Shown: positions 1 through 10,058 of the stretch, one piece after another
Position numbering within the stretch: position 1 is the stretch's first letter
Layout of the letters: each line of letters starts with the position of its first letter
Assembly: GCA_002898795.1 (NCBI GenBank)
Contig: BEIG01000010.1
Location: 1-50,231, forward strand
From: a bacterium HR30
GTDB taxonomy: Bacteria > Desulfobacterota > Binatia > HRBIN30
Direction of reading: 5' to 3'
Length of the DNA stretch: 50,231 nucleotides
Notes under the pieces: generated by a model
Databases searched by the model: none
What the model saw: the letters and a program-made list of their open reading frames with translations, nothing else
What the model was told of the DNA's origin: nothing
Made by a program: the position numbers and the translations under genes

Positions 1-1
1 T

Positions 2-3000
2 AGTCGTGACGCCGAAGACGCAGCCGAGATCGCACGGTTGCGCGCTGAGGTCGACGCACTGCAGGACCGCTTGGTCGCCGCAGAAACGGAGCGTACCCGC
101 ACGTTGCGCTTGGCTGAAGGGCGGGTTCAGGCACTCCAACAGTCGCTTGGCAATCTGCAGCGGGAGTGGGATTCCTTGCAAGCGCGCACGGGTAGCACCG
201 AGGCGCAACTGGCGGAGTGGCAAACTCTTGCCCTGGCCGTTTGCGAGGAGCGCGACCGCCTGGTGGCGCAAATCGAATCCCTGCATGCACAGCGGCGGGC
301 CCTCGAGGAAGAACTTGCCCGCTTGCGAAGGGACGCAGGTGAGGAGCGCCTTGCACTCGAGGCTGACCGGGACGCGTGGAAAAACGAGGCCGCGGCCGCG
401 AGGGCGCAGCTAACCGAGCGTGCCAGAGCGTTGGCCCGCCTGGAAGCGGAATTGCGTAACGTTACCGTGCAGCGCGACGCGCTCGGCGAACAACTACGCT
501 CACTGCGGGCGGAATGGGACGAGCTCAGCCGCATCGCGGAAGAAGCGCACGCGCAGTTTGCCGACAGTGAAACCGCGCGGGCTGCTGCGATGGCGGAAAA
601 CCAAGTCCTTCGTCAGGCCTTAGAGCAAGAGCGTCAACGGTCTGCAGAAGCTGCGGCAGCCTGGGAAAAGGAAGTCGCTGCCGCCCGAGAAGAAGCCGAC
701 TCGATGGCGCGGCTCGTAGAAACGTTGCGCGCCCAATTAGAGGAACAGCAACGTCTTTTCCGCGAAGGCCAAGAGTCCTGGGATCGGCTCCACGCGCAGT
801 TCTCGGCGGCCCAGGCCGAACTCGAGCGGCTGCGGGGTGAACTCGAGGCAAGCGAAGTGACTCGAGCGGAAACCGCAGCTCGCCTCGCCCATTTAGAGGA
901 AGAGCGGAGCAACTCCGCCCGAGAGCGCCAGACATTGCTGGAAGAATTGGCCACGTTGCGACGACAATTTGCAGAGCTCGAGGCGGCAAAGGCTGCCTTG
1001 GCAGCGGAGTTCGAAGCCCAAGCCATGTCCGTCACTCGCGAACTCGAACAAGCACGAGCGACGGCCAGCCGTTGGGCCCAGGAAGCCGAGAGCAAAACGG
1101 AGGAAGTCCGCAATTTGCGCCTCGAACTGCAACGGGCACGGGCCGAGGCAATGAGCTTGTCCTGGCAGATCCAGGACCTAAGGCAGCGCCTGGAGGAATC
1201 CGTGGCCGAGCGGCAACGCCTCAGCGAGGAGCTGCGCCAGCGCGAGTCGAGTTGGCGGCAGGCCAACGAGGCGCGGCAGGCACTCGAAGCTCGTTTCCAA
1301 GAGGAACGTGCCCGCTGGGAAGAGCAGCGTGCGTATTGGCAGCAACGTGTAGCCGAGGCCGAACGAGAGCGCGACGAACTCATCCAACGGCTGATCGATC
1401 GCGAGCAATCTCTGCAATTCGTGCAACGACGTCAGGAACAACTAGCGGCAGAATTGCAGCAGTGGCAACAGGTGGCGGAAGAACGGCGGCAACAAATCGT
1501 CGCGCTGCAGCAGGCAGTGGAAGCGGCACAGGGAGAAGCCGCGATCGCCCGCGAAGAATCTGCCCAAATGCGCGCCTCGTGGGCCGAGGAGCGACAGCGG
1601 GCTGAAGCCGTGGAAGCTGCTTTGCGGGCAGAATTAGCTGCCGTGCGCACGGACGCAGAAGCCGTAGCAATGCAGTTGGCTCGTTTGCGCGAGCAGCACG
1701 CCAATCTCGAACGCAGTTGGCAGGAGCGGGAGCGCGAGACGGACGCCCTACAACGCGAGCTTTCGAGCTTGCGCCAGCAACTGGCTGACCGGGCTTTGCT
1801 GGCAGCGCAGGCGGAATCGCTGGCGGCCCGCGTCGTCGAGCTGGAAGCCGAGCTGGCGATGGCCCGCGCTGAGGCCAGCAGAGCGGAGCACCGCACGGCG
1901 ACCGAATGGGAGCAGCGAATGGTCGCTCTCGAGAGCGAGCTCGCTCGCGTGCGAGGAGAAGCCGAGAGTGCCGAACGTGCCCGGGCCGCCATGGCCGAAG
2001 AACTGGCGGTGGTCCGCAACCTGGCTGCCCAGACGGAGGCAGAGTCCAATCGCAAACTCTCCTCCCTGCGGGAGACCGTGCAGCAGCTCGAAGCGGAGCG
2101 TCTCCGGTTGGAGGAGAAGCTGGCCCAACGCGTTCTCGAGGCGCAGGCGCAGGCGGCGCAGCTCGCCTCGCTCCAAAGCATTGCCGACGAGCGTGCAAGG
2201 CAGTTCGACGAGGCGCGGCACACCATCGCGGAGCTGCAACAGCGTCTTACAGAAAGCTCCGCACAGGTGCGGGCTCAAGCTGAGCAACTGCGAGGCTTGG
2301 AGGGCGAATTGGAGCGATTGCGCGCGGAAATGGCCCGCTCTTCCCACGAGCTGGCCACCGTCCAGCAGGAACGCAGCGAAGCGTTGGCTCAGGTGCAGGA
2401 CTTACAAAACCGTCTGCGAGAGTTCCAAGAGCAGTTTGCCCGCGAACGTTCGGCTTGGGAGCGCGAATGGGGCACGGCCCGGAGCCAATGGGAACAGGCA
2501 GAGCAAGCCCGCCAAGCACGAGAGGAAGAGATTGCGCAGCTGCGAGCCCAGCTCGAAGGCTTGCAAGAGCAGCTTGCGCAGTTGCAAGCGGAGCGCGAAG
2601 CAGCGGTCACGGAGACGAGTCGCGCGGAGCATGCGGCGGCCGAGCAGCTTGCCGCCCTGGAAGCCCGATCACGAGCCGCAGAGCAAGCGTTACGCGAAGC
2701 CCAAACTCGTGCGGAGGAACTGCAGGGCTGCTTGCAAGAGCGGGAACGGCAATTGAGTGCAGCATTGCACGCGCAGGCCGAACTACAGGCCCAAATCCGG
2801 GAGTACGAGAAACGGTACGATACGTTGGCCAGCGAACAGCGGCGACTCGAAGAGGAACTGGCGAGCGCCCGCGCTTCGCAAGGGGAGCAGGTTCAGGCAT
2901 TGTCGCGCGATTTGCAGCGGCTGCGCACTGACTACCGAGCATTGCAGCAAGAAAAAGCACTCCTGGAAGGGGCACTTGCGGAGCATCAAAAACGAACGCG

Positions 3001-4669
3001 CGACCTAGCCCAGACACACGCCGCCACCGTGGGCGAGCTGCAAGACGTTGTAGAACACTTGCGCAAGCAGATCGCTGAGTTGAACCAGGGGCGCGCACAG
3101 CTCAACGAGCGACTCGGCCGAGCGGAGAACGAGATTGAATCGTGGCGGGCTGAGGCACAGCGCCGGAGTGTGGAGCAAGCAAAGTTGCTTGAACGGCTGC
3201 GCGCGGCCGAGGAGCAACTTGCAGCAAGCGAACAACGGCGGCAGGCCTTGGAAGCCGAATTGCAACAGCTACGCGACCAGGCCGAGTCGTGGCGTCGCCA
3301 AGCTGCAGAACGCGAAGCCGAGCTAGCCCGCTTCGGCGAAACGGCACAGCGGCTAGAAGCATTGCAGGCGGAAATCGACTCGTTGCGGAGCGAACTTGCC
3401 CGGAGCGAGCGGCAGCGGAAAACACTCGAAGAGGAACGCGAGCGGGCTGAGCGCGAACGTTCAGAACTGTTGGCCGAGCTCGAAGCCGAACGGCGGCGGT
3501 TAGAAGAACAGTTGAAACAAATTGGCGACGAACGCAAACGCGTCGAGGAGTTGTTGGCGGAACAGCAAGCAGCCTTGGAAAACGAACGTGCACTGGTGAG
3601 TACGTTGCGGGCAGATTACGAGCGACTCCAGGCGGAAAACCTCGCCACCCAGGAACAACAGGTGGAGTTGACGGTTGCGCTGGAAGAGGCACGCACCAAG
3701 TTGACGGAGCTCGAAGCGCGGTTGCAACAGCGGGAGCAGGCACTCCAGCAAGCAGAGCAGGAGAGAGAAGAACTGCTGGAGGCATTGCGGCGCGCGCAAG
3801 ATGCGGCGAGCCGGACGAAGGTGACGAACGCCCAGGCCAAGAAGGCTGGCGTGGTGAGCCTGACCAGCGCCGAACTTGAAGGCGCCGTGCTCCAACAGCC
3901 GGCACCAGAGGATTGTGCGGCGGCAGTCGAAGCCGTGGTCGAAAACGGCATCGAACCGGTCCGCGAGCTTTTCGTGCTCGACGCGGGCCGCCGCGCAGAA
4001 GAGGCAAGCACTGCCTTGCGGGCGGCAGGGTTCGAGGTGCGAGTGGTGGCCCCCAACGACGAGGCGGTGCGACGCTTGTCGCCCGCAGGCAGTGGTTGCG
4101 TGTTGATCAACCTCGGGGCTGGCCCCCAGGCGTGGAGAATCTTGCTTCGCTTACGCTCGGAGGAAGCGTGGAGACCCTGGCGGATCTTGGGTTATGTGAT
4201 GCCGCCGCAGGGTGACAAAGGGTTTTGCTTCGGCCGGGCGGAATTCGACCTGTGGCCTCTAGACTCACAACGCCTGCTCTCTGCCCTGGGCTGGCTCCGC
4301 CCGAAGCTGAGAAAGCTGCTTGCGGTTAGTCCAGACGTGGACGCCATGAACAAGCTGCGCGAGCCGCTCACCAAAGCGGGCATATCCACCTCGATTGTTC
4401 TCGACGGCAAACAAGCCCTGGAGTTTACCACGATCATCGCACCCGAGGCCGCCGTGTTGCACCTCGCACCAACGACTTCAGGCGCCGCACGCGCCGTTGC
4501 TACGCTGCGGCAGCAGGAGGGAACGGCTGAACTGCCCCTGTTCATTGCCCTCGACCCTGCCCCGCCCCGCGAGGAGCACTTCTATGCTTCGGTGGTGCGC
4601 GAACTGCTCCTGAAAGGGACCTTTACCTTCAAAGCCTTGCCTACGGCATTGGCAAGCCTGCTGGCTTGA
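2..4669 (+). CDS. Giant coiled-coil protein (5' truncated by window edge) with two C-terminal receiver-like domains
   Basis: Frame 2 is open from the first base to 4669 (SRDAEDAAEIARLRAEVDALQ...), so the listed start at 38 (TTG) is probably internal. About 1250 residues of Glu/Arg/Ala/Leu/Gln-rich heptads, then ~270 aa globular C-terminus (ELFVLDAGRRAEEASTALRAAGFEVRVV...; KLLAVSPDVDAMNKLREPLTKAGISTSIVLDG...). Confidence 0.85.
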   Translation, partial: SRDAEDAAEIARLRAEVDALQDRLVAAETERTRTLRLAEGRVQALQQSLGNLQREWDSLQARTGSTEAQLAEWQTLALAVCEERDRLVAQIESLHAQRRALEEELARLRRDAGEERLALEADRDAWKNEAAAARAQLTERARALARLEAELRNVTVQRDALGEQLRSLRAEWDELSRIAEEAHAQFADSETARAAAMAENQVLRQALEQERQRSAEAAAAWEKEVAAAREEADSMARLVETLRAQLEEQQRLFREGQESWDRLHAQFSAAQAELERLRGELEASEVTRAETAARLAHLEEERSNSARERQTLLEELATLRRQFAELEAAKAALAAEFEAQAMSVTRELEQARATASRWAQEAESKTEEVRNLRLELQRARAEAMSLSWQIQDLRQRLEESVAERQRLSEELRQRESSWRQANEARQALEARFQEERARWEEQRAYWQQRVAEAERERDELIQRLIDREQSLQFVQRRQEQLAAELQQWQQVAEERRQQIVALQQAVEAAQGEAAIAREESAQMRASWAEERQRAEAVEAALRAELAAVRTDAEAVAMQLARLREQHANLERSWQERERETDALQRELSSLRQQLADRALLAAQAESLAARVVELEAELAMARAEASRAEHRTATEWEQRMVALESELARVRGEAESAERARAAMAEELAVVRNLAAQTEAESNRKLSSLRETVQQLEAERLRLEEKLAQRVLEAQAQAAQLASLQSIADERARQFDEARHTIAELQQRLTESSAQVRAQAEQLRGLEGELERLRAEMARSSHELATVQQERSEALAQVQDLQNRLREFQEQFARERSAWEREWGTARSQWEQAEQARQAREEEIAQLRAQLEGLQEQLAQLQAEREAAVTETSRAEHAAAEQLAALEARSRAAEQALREAQTRAEELQGCLQERERQLSAALHAQAELQAQIREYEKRYDTLASEQRRLEEELASARASQGEQVQALSRDLQRLRTDYRALQQEKALLEGALAEHQKRTRDLAQTHAATVGELQDVVEHLRKQIAELNQGRAQLNERLGRAENEIESWRAEAQRRSVEQAKLLERLRAAEEQLAASEQRRQALEAELQQLRDQAESWRRQAAEREAELARFGETAQRLEALQAEIDSLRSELARSERQRKTLEEERERAERERSELLAELEAERRRLEEQLKQIGDERKRVEELLAEQQAALENERALVSTLRADYERLQAENLATQEQQVELTVALEEARTKLTELEARLQQREQALQQAEQEREELLEALRRAQDAASRTKVTNAQAKKAGVVSLTSAELEGAVLQQPAPEDCAAAVEAVVENGIEPVRELFVLDAGRRAEEASTALRAAGFEVRVVAPNDEAVRRLSPAGSGCVLINLGAGPQAWRILLRLRSEEAWRPWRILGYVMPPQGDKGFCFGRAEFDLWPLDSQRLLSALGWLRPKLRKLLAVSPDVDAMNKLREPLTKAGISTSIVLDGKQALEFTTIIAPEAAVLHLAPTTSGAARAVATLRQQEGTAELPLFIALDPAPPREEHFYASVVRELLLKGTFTFKALPTALASLLA

Positions 4670-4825
4670 GGGTCAAAGAACACACCACTCAGGGCGCGGG
4701 GAGCGCAATCACTAGCGGTCTCACTAGAAGGATTGGGAGCGGCATTGCTGGTCCAGCCAGGGGAAGGACTTTTCCGCAAAACACAACGGTCGAGCCGATT
4801 TGGTTCCCGCTCTTGATTTTTCGCC

Positions 4826-6451
4826 GTGGGCAGCGTTGGCTACGGTGACGTGAGCAGAGGACCGAGCGGGTGGCAAAAAGAGCCTACGGGGCGCCAGGAA
4901 TTGGGCTTGCGTTATCATGCGCGGGTCCGCCCGGACGCGGTCGCGATCGAAAGCCCATGGCGTCGGCTAAACTACGCCGACTTGTACCGCAGGGCAAACC
5001 AGCTTGCACACGCGTTCCGCTCTGCCGGGATCCGACAGGGAGACACCATCGCTTTGGTGCTGCACAATCGCCCGGAGTGGTTGGAGGCGATGCAAGCGGT
5101 GGGAAAGCTTGGCGCACGTGTCGTTCCTGTGGGGTATCGCGCCAAAGCTCCCGAAATTGCCTACTTGCTTCGCGACGCCGATGCGCGCCTGATCATTGCA
5201 GAAAATGCCCTTCAGGAAGAGCTCGATGCCGCTTTGACGGCAGCAGGCTTGGCTAACGCGATCACCCTGTGGGTAGTAGGTGAGGAACCGCCGTGGCGAG
5301 GCGAAAGTTACGAAGAACAAATTGCGGCACAGCCCGATCACGAGGCGGAGGACTTCTTCCCAGGCGGAGGGTTCGATGTGCTGGTATATACCTCGGGAAC
5401 TACTGGGAGACCGAAGGGCGTGGAGCGGGTCATCGACCCAGCACAAAGCCCTCGGCAGCTAGCTGCCGTGGCCGACATGTGGCAACTGACCCAAAACGAC
5501 GTGCACTTGGTTTGCGGCCCCCTGTACCACACCGCACCCGCGAGTTACGCCCAGGCGCACTTGCTGGTCGGTGCCAGCGTGGTTTTGTTACCGCGGTTCG
5601 ATGCCGTTGCGGCGCTCGAGGCCATCGCGCGGTATCGAGTGACAACCACCTTCATGGTGCCGACACATTTCGTGCGCCTCTTGCAGGTGCCAGAGGAGAC
5701 TCGGCAGCAGTACGACCTCAGCTCGATTCGCTTAGTGCTGCACGCTGCAGCGCCGTGCCCGATCGAAGTTAAACGCAGCATCATGGAACTTTTTCCACCG
5801 CACTCGGTGGTTGAGTTTTACGGGGCCTCGGAAACTGGCTTTACGCGGGTCACCGCCGAGGAGTGGCTGAAAAAGCCTGGTTCCGTTGGTAAGCCTTGGC
5901 CTGGTCACGAACTGCGCATCTTGGACGAGGAGGGGCGCGAATGTGCTCCTGGCGAGGTGGGTTTGGTGTACGTGCGGAGCCCGCAGATGAATTTTGCTTA
6001 CCGTCACGCTCCCGAGAAGAACACGCAGGCGTTTCGCGACGGCTGGTTTACTGCTGGCGATCTCGGTTATCTCGACGAGGATGGATACTTGTTCCTGGTC
6101 GACCGCCGGACCGACTTGATCTTGAGCGGCGGTGCGAACGTGTACCCTGCAGAAGTGGAGCAAACGTTGCTTTTGCACCCTAGCGTCGCCGATGCAGCGG
6201 TCGTGGGAGTTCCCGACAAAGACTTGGGCCGGCGCGTCGTTGCGGTTGTAGAACTACGCCCCGAGCACTCCCTCTCGGAGTGCGAGTTGATCGAATTTGC
6301 GCGCAGTCGGCTGGCGCACTACAAGTGCCCGCGGCAAGTGATTTTCGTTGCCGAGTTGCCTCGCGAGCCGACAGGGAAAATTCGACGGCACGAGTTGGCC
6401 TCTTGGGTTTGCCAGGAGCTTGGGGCGCTTCCATCGTCGAACTCGGGCTGA
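4826..6451 (+). CDS. AMP-binding acyl-CoA synthetase / fatty-acid-CoA ligase family
   Basis: YTSGTTGRPKGV P-loop motif, EFYGASETGF, GWFTAGDLGYLDEDGYLFLVDRRTDLILSGGANVYPAEVE, PREPTGKIRRHEL C-terminus. GTG start uncertain. Confidence 0.93.
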   Translation: MGSVGYGDVSRGPSGWQKEPTGRQELGLRYHARVRPDAVAIESPWRRLNYADLYRRANQLAHAFRSAGIRQGDTIALVLHNRPEWLEAMQAVGKLGARVVPVGYRAKAPEIAYLLRDADARLIIAENALQEELDAALTAAGLANAITLWVVGEEPPWRGESYEEQIAAQPDHEAEDFFPGGGFDVLVYTSGTTGRPKGVERVIDPAQSPRQLAAVADMWQLTQNDVHLVCGPLYHTAPASYAQAHLLVGASVVLLPRFDAVAALEAIARYRVTTTFMVPTHFVRLLQVPEETRQQYDLSSIRLVLHAAAPCPIEVKRSIMELFPPHSVVEFYGASETGFTRVTAEEWLKKPGSVGKPWPGHELRILDEEGRECAPGEVGLVYVRSPQMNFAYRHAPEKNTQAFRDGWFTAGDLGYLDEDGYLFLVDRRTDLILSGGANVYPAEVEQTLLLHPSVADAAVVGVPDKDLGRRVVAVVELRPEHSLSECELIEFARSRLAHYKCPRQVIFVAELPREPTGKIRRHELASWVCQELGALPSSNSG

Positions 6452-6492
6452 GACTTGCGCCGGGGTGGGCTCCTCTCGTAAAAGGCTTGCGC

Positions 6493-7071
6493 ATGGATGT
6501 GCCAGCCATTCGCTTCCGATTTCGAGAGCGCATGCAGGGTCCCGTAGCTCAGGGAGCCCCGACGCCCGAGGTAGGGGCGATCCAGGGACGAGCAAAGGGG
6601 ACCACGTTCGTCGCTGAGCTGGAAGTCGTGATCGAGGACTTCGACAGGTTCTTGGCCGACGCTCGTCACCCTGCGAAGCTCTTGGGGACGGTGACCTGCC
6701 CCGGCTTAGCTACAGCGCAGCCAATCACGCGTGGCGAACTGGAAATGTACGTTCCCGACCGACAAAAGGGCGCGAAGCTTCTTCGTTACACATTCTCGTT
6801 CCCTGGTGACGATGGTGGACAGTACTTTTTCACGGGCGTCAAGGTGCTGCGTACTCCCTTCCCCTCGGTGCGAGCTCAAGTCACGCTGCTCAGCGAGATT
6901 CGCGTAGGCGCTCCGGATGGGCCGCTGTGGGGAGCTGGTATTCTAACGTTCCGCTTGCGCGATTTACCGAGCTTCATCGCTTCGATGCGGGCGGAAGGGT
7001 GCTCTCGCGCACTGGCCTTGTGGCGTTTTGCCCGGTTTGCCCAGCGAGAGTTGGCGCTCGCTCCGACATGA
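6493..7071 (+). CDS. Free-standing domain resembling the cholesterol-oxidase (GMC)-associated domain
   Basis: FRERMQGPV...FVAELEVVIEDFDRFLADARHPAKLLGTVTCPGL...GELEMYVPDRQKGAKLLRYTFSFPGDDGGQYFFTGVKVLR resembles the extra domain seen in large cholesterol-oxidase-like proteins; ATG at 6493 in frame with ORF 6280..7071. Confidence 0.6.
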   Translation: MDVPAIRFRFRERMQGPVAQGAPTPEVGAIQGRAKGTTFVAELEVVIEDFDRFLADARHPAKLLGTVTCPGLATAQPITRGELEMYVPDRQKGAKLLRYTFSFPGDDGGQYFFTGVKVLRTPFPSVRAQVTLLSEIRVGAPDGPLWGAGILTFRLRDLPSFIASMRAEGCSRALALWRFARFAQRELALAPT

Positions 7072-7817
7072 CTTTGGCTCCGGCTGCGGGCGATCCGCGT
7101 GTTGTGGACAAGGAGCAGGACCCGGCGGCACTGCGCACCGAAACCGAAGCTCCCGCCGCTTGGGGTGGTTACGCGTTGCGGTGGGACCGGTGGCAGTATG
7201 GTGCGGTGGCGTTGGAGTTTGCCACCGTTGCCAATCTGGCAAGCCTGGTGGATACGGAGGCCCTCTTGCGCGATGCTCACGTGCCCGAACCTCCCTACTG
7301 GGCGCATCTTTGGCCAGGGAGCCGAGCATTGGCTCGGTACGTTGTGGAGCATCCAGAGGTCGTTTCGGGCCGCTGCCTCGAGGTGGGCTGTGGCCTTGGC
7401 TTGGTTGCCCTTGTGCTCGCACGAATGGGTGGCGAAGTGTTCGCGTTCGACCGCGACCGTGACGCTGTGGGATTTTGCCAGCTCAATGCGCGTCGTAACG
7501 GCTTGCACATACACGCCTGGCAAGGGGATGCGCGGCAGTTCGTGGTACGCGGCCGTTTTCCACTGATTTGCGCCGCAGATGTCACGTACGATGCGAGCTT
7601 GCAGCAAGCCTTGCTCGAATTGGCCGAGCGTGGGTTGGCCGGCGATGGTCGTGTGCTGTGTGCCGAGTCTGTGCGCGTGTTCGATCGAGCTTGGCTGGAG
7701 GAAGCAAGGGGCAGGGGGTTCTCGGTCCGGGAGGAGGAGCTCGAGGAGGTCGAATGCGGCCGGCCAGTGCAGGTTCGGCTGCTAGAACTGCGCCGAGTTC
7801 GCTCCGACACTGTTTGA
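7068..7817 (+). CDS. Class I SAM-dependent methyltransferase (METTL21 / nicotinamide N-methyltransferase-like)
   Basis: LWPGSRALARYVVEHPEVVSGRCLEVGCGLGLVALVLARMG; start codon overlaps preceding stop (ATGA at 7068-7071). Confidence 0.8.
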   Translation: MTLAPAAGDPRVVDKEQDPAALRTETEAPAAWGGYALRWDRWQYGAVALEFATVANLASLVDTEALLRDAHVPEPPYWAHLWPGSRALARYVVEHPEVVSGRCLEVGCGLGLVALVLARMGGEVFAFDRDRDAVGFCQLNARRNGLHIHAWQGDARQFVVRGRFPLICAADVTYDASLQQALLELAERGLAGDGRVLCAESVRVFDRAWLEEARGRGFSVREEELEEVECGRPVQVRLLELRRVRSDTV

Positions 7818-7914
7818 CCAGGCGGGTTTCCTACATTACCGGGCAGCAGTGCCGGACTTTCGCGGGGTAGGGCTTGGCGTTTGACGGCGAGAAGGCGAAA
7901 GGGAGACCTGGGTC

Positions 7915-8751
7915 ATGAATGGACGAGAACGACTGCGAAACCTTTTGAGCGTCCACCAACCGCTGGTTATGGGTGGCGTTTACGACGGTATCTCGACACG
8001 GCTAGCCCACGCAGCCGGGTTCGAGGCATTGTTCATCGGTGGCTTTAGCGTGGCCGCGTCGCTCTTGGGCGAGCCAGATCTTGGCTATCTGACCCAGACG
8101 GAAATGGCGGACACGGCTAGGCGCCTCTGCCGGCTAACCGATCGCCCCGTACTCGTCGATGCCGATACCGGTTACGGTGGGCTCGTCAACGTTCAGCGTA
8201 CCGTCGAACTTTATCAACAGGCTGGCGCGGCGGGTTTGTTCCTGGAAGATCAAGTGTGGCCGAAGCGCTGCGGGCATATGCGCGGTAAGCAAGTAGTGGA
8301 GTGCGACGAGTGGCTGGCCAAGCTTCGTGCCGTACGCACGCACCCCTTGGGCGACGAACTTTTTCTCGTGGCGCGCACCGATGCTCTTGCCGTGCTGGGC
8401 ATCGAAGAAGCCTTGCGTCGTGGTAACGCGGCCTACGAAGCCGGAGCCGACGCGATCTTCGTCGAGGCGCCGGAATCGAAGGAGCAGTTACAGCGGATTG
8501 GCCGGGAAGTGCCCGGCGTGAAGGTTGCGAACATGGTGGAATTTGGTCGCACGCCGCTCCTCGACCCGACCGAGCTGTTCGAGCTCGGCTTCCAGATTGT
8601 CGTCACACCGTTAGCCCCAATGCTCAGTGCGGCCCGAGCGTTGGAGGAAACCTATCGCATCCTCCGCAGCAAGGGGACCCTGCGGAACCATTTAAACCAC
8701 CTGCTCCCTTTGTCCCGGTGGTACGAACTGGTGGGGTATACGGAACCTTAA
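7915..8751 (+). CDS. Isocitrate lyase / PEP mutase family protein
   Basis: MGGVYDGISTRLAHAAGFEALFIGGFSVAASLLGEPDLGYLT, DADTGYGG, GLFLEDQVWPKRCGHM (K-[KR]-C-G-H motif). Confidence 0.9.
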   Translation: MNGRERLRNLLSVHQPLVMGGVYDGISTRLAHAAGFEALFIGGFSVAASLLGEPDLGYLTQTEMADTARRLCRLTDRPVLVDADTGYGGLVNVQRTVELYQQAGAAGLFLEDQVWPKRCGHMRGKQVVECDEWLAKLRAVRTHPLGDELFLVARTDALAVLGIEEALRRGNAAYEAGADAIFVEAPESKEQLQRIGREVPGVKVANMVEFGRTPLLDPTELFELGFQIVVTPLAPMLSAARALEETYRILRSKGTLRNHLNHLLPLSRWYELVGYTEP

Positions 8752-8823
8752 GGCTACCTGCGGGTTCCTCTCGCAAAGCTTGCGCTGCCGGGTAGAGCGA
8801 AAAGGCGACCCTGAGAAACGCTC

Positions 8824-10053
8824 GTGCCGCTGATGGCGTGTTCCAGTGCACGGGCCTCTGGCACTAGAATTGAAGGGCACTTCCCCCTGGAGTTCGTCGT
8901 GCCCACGCCCAAAGCTGCAACGAAGTTTTCCGTCGACTTGGATCGCGCGCCATTCACGGTGATCTGGGAAGTCACCCGAGCGTGCGACCTTCGCTGTCTG
9001 CACTGCCGGGCAGATGCACAGCGCTGGCGACACCCGAGCGAGCTCTCCACGGATGAAGGTCGGCGTCTTCTAGAGCAGGTGCGTGACCTCGAAAGCCCAG
9101 TGTTCATTTTCACGGGTGGCGATCCCCTGCGGCGACTGGACCTGTTCGAACTGATCGACTATGCGGTTCGCCTTGGCTTGAATGTGGCCATCACGCCGAG
9201 CGGCACGCCTTTATTGACGCCGGCAGTTGTCCGGCGTTTTCGCGAGCAAGGCGTGCGGCGAATGGGCCTGAGCCTGGATGGCCCCGACGCTGAAAGCCAC
9301 GATGCCTTTCGCCAGCAACCAGGTTCGTTTTTGTGGAGCGTGACTGCGCTGAAAGCTGCGCGCGATTGTGGACTAGCCACGCAAATCAACACCACGGTGA
9401 CACGGCGCAACCTACACAAACTCGGGCGGATGGCTGCACTCGTGGGAGATTTGGGGGCTGCCACTTGGAGCTTGTTCTTCCTCGTGCGTGTGGGCCGTGC
9501 CCAAGAATGCGACCAGCTTACGTCGCAAGAGTTCGAAGAAGTGTTTGCTTTTCTTTACGAGCTTTCGCAAAGGGTTCCGTATCAAGTGCGGACCACTGCC
9601 GCCCCTCACTATCGCCGTTACGTCCTCCAACGCCAAACGGAGGAGCGTCGGCGCCAAGCGGCGGGCGTCTTACCCCTGTTGGGAACAATTCCGCAAGACG
9701 TCCCCGGTTCCATGCCTCGTGCCGTACACGGGGTTACTGACGGACGCGGGCTGATGTTCATTTCCCACATTGGCGAGGTGTGTCCAAGCGGCTTTCTCCC
9801 TTTGGTTGCTGGCAACGTCCGCCAAGCCTCGCTGGCGGAAATCTATCGCACGGCCCCGCTGTTTCAGGCGCTGCGGGACGTAACGAAATGGCATGGCAAG
9901 TGTCGTGACTGTGAATTCGTCCGCGTCTGTGGTGGCTCGCGGGCCCGCGCCTACGCGCAGTACGGCGACCCCTTGGCCGAAGAGCCCTTGTGTGCGTACG
10001 AGCCTCGCTCCAAACGCCGGGGCGCTTCGGTAGCTAGCCCGGTTCCTCAGTAA
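8824..10053 (+). CDS. Radical SAM/SPASM domain protein (TIGR04053-like)
   Basis: FTVIWEVTRACDLRCLHCRADA (CxxxCxxC), GGDPLRR, C-terminal SPASM cysteines (CPSGFLPLVAGNVRQASLAEIYRTAPLFQALRD...CRDCEFVRVCGGSRARAY). Exact start uncertain. Confidence 0.88.
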   Translation: MPLMACSSARASGTRIEGHFPLEFVVPTPKAATKFSVDLDRAPFTVIWEVTRACDLRCLHCRADAQRWRHPSELSTDEGRRLLEQVRDLESPVFIFTGGDPLRRLDLFELIDYAVRLGLNVAITPSGTPLLTPAVVRRFREQGVRRMGLSLDGPDAESHDAFRQQPGSFLWSVTALKAARDCGLATQINTTVTRRNLHKLGRMAALVGDLGAATWSLFFLVRVGRAQECDQLTSQEFEEVFAFLYELSQRVPYQVRTTAAPHYRRYVLQRQTEERRRQAAGVLPLLGTIPQDVPGSMPRAVHGVTDGRGLMFISHIGEVCPSGFLPLVAGNVRQASLAEIYRTAPLFQALRDVTKWHGKCRDCEFVRVCGGSRARAYAQYGDPLAEEPLCAYEPRSKRRGASVASPVPQ

Positions 10054-10058
10054 TCCGT

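Noticed and set aside
127-4007. Many long minus-strand and alternative-frame ORFs within the coiled-coil gene (e.g. 634..1383, 1432..2226, 3102..4007)
   Set aside because: Compositional by-product of repetitive Glu/Arg/Ala codons; Ser/Arg/Ala-rich translations with no domain signal.
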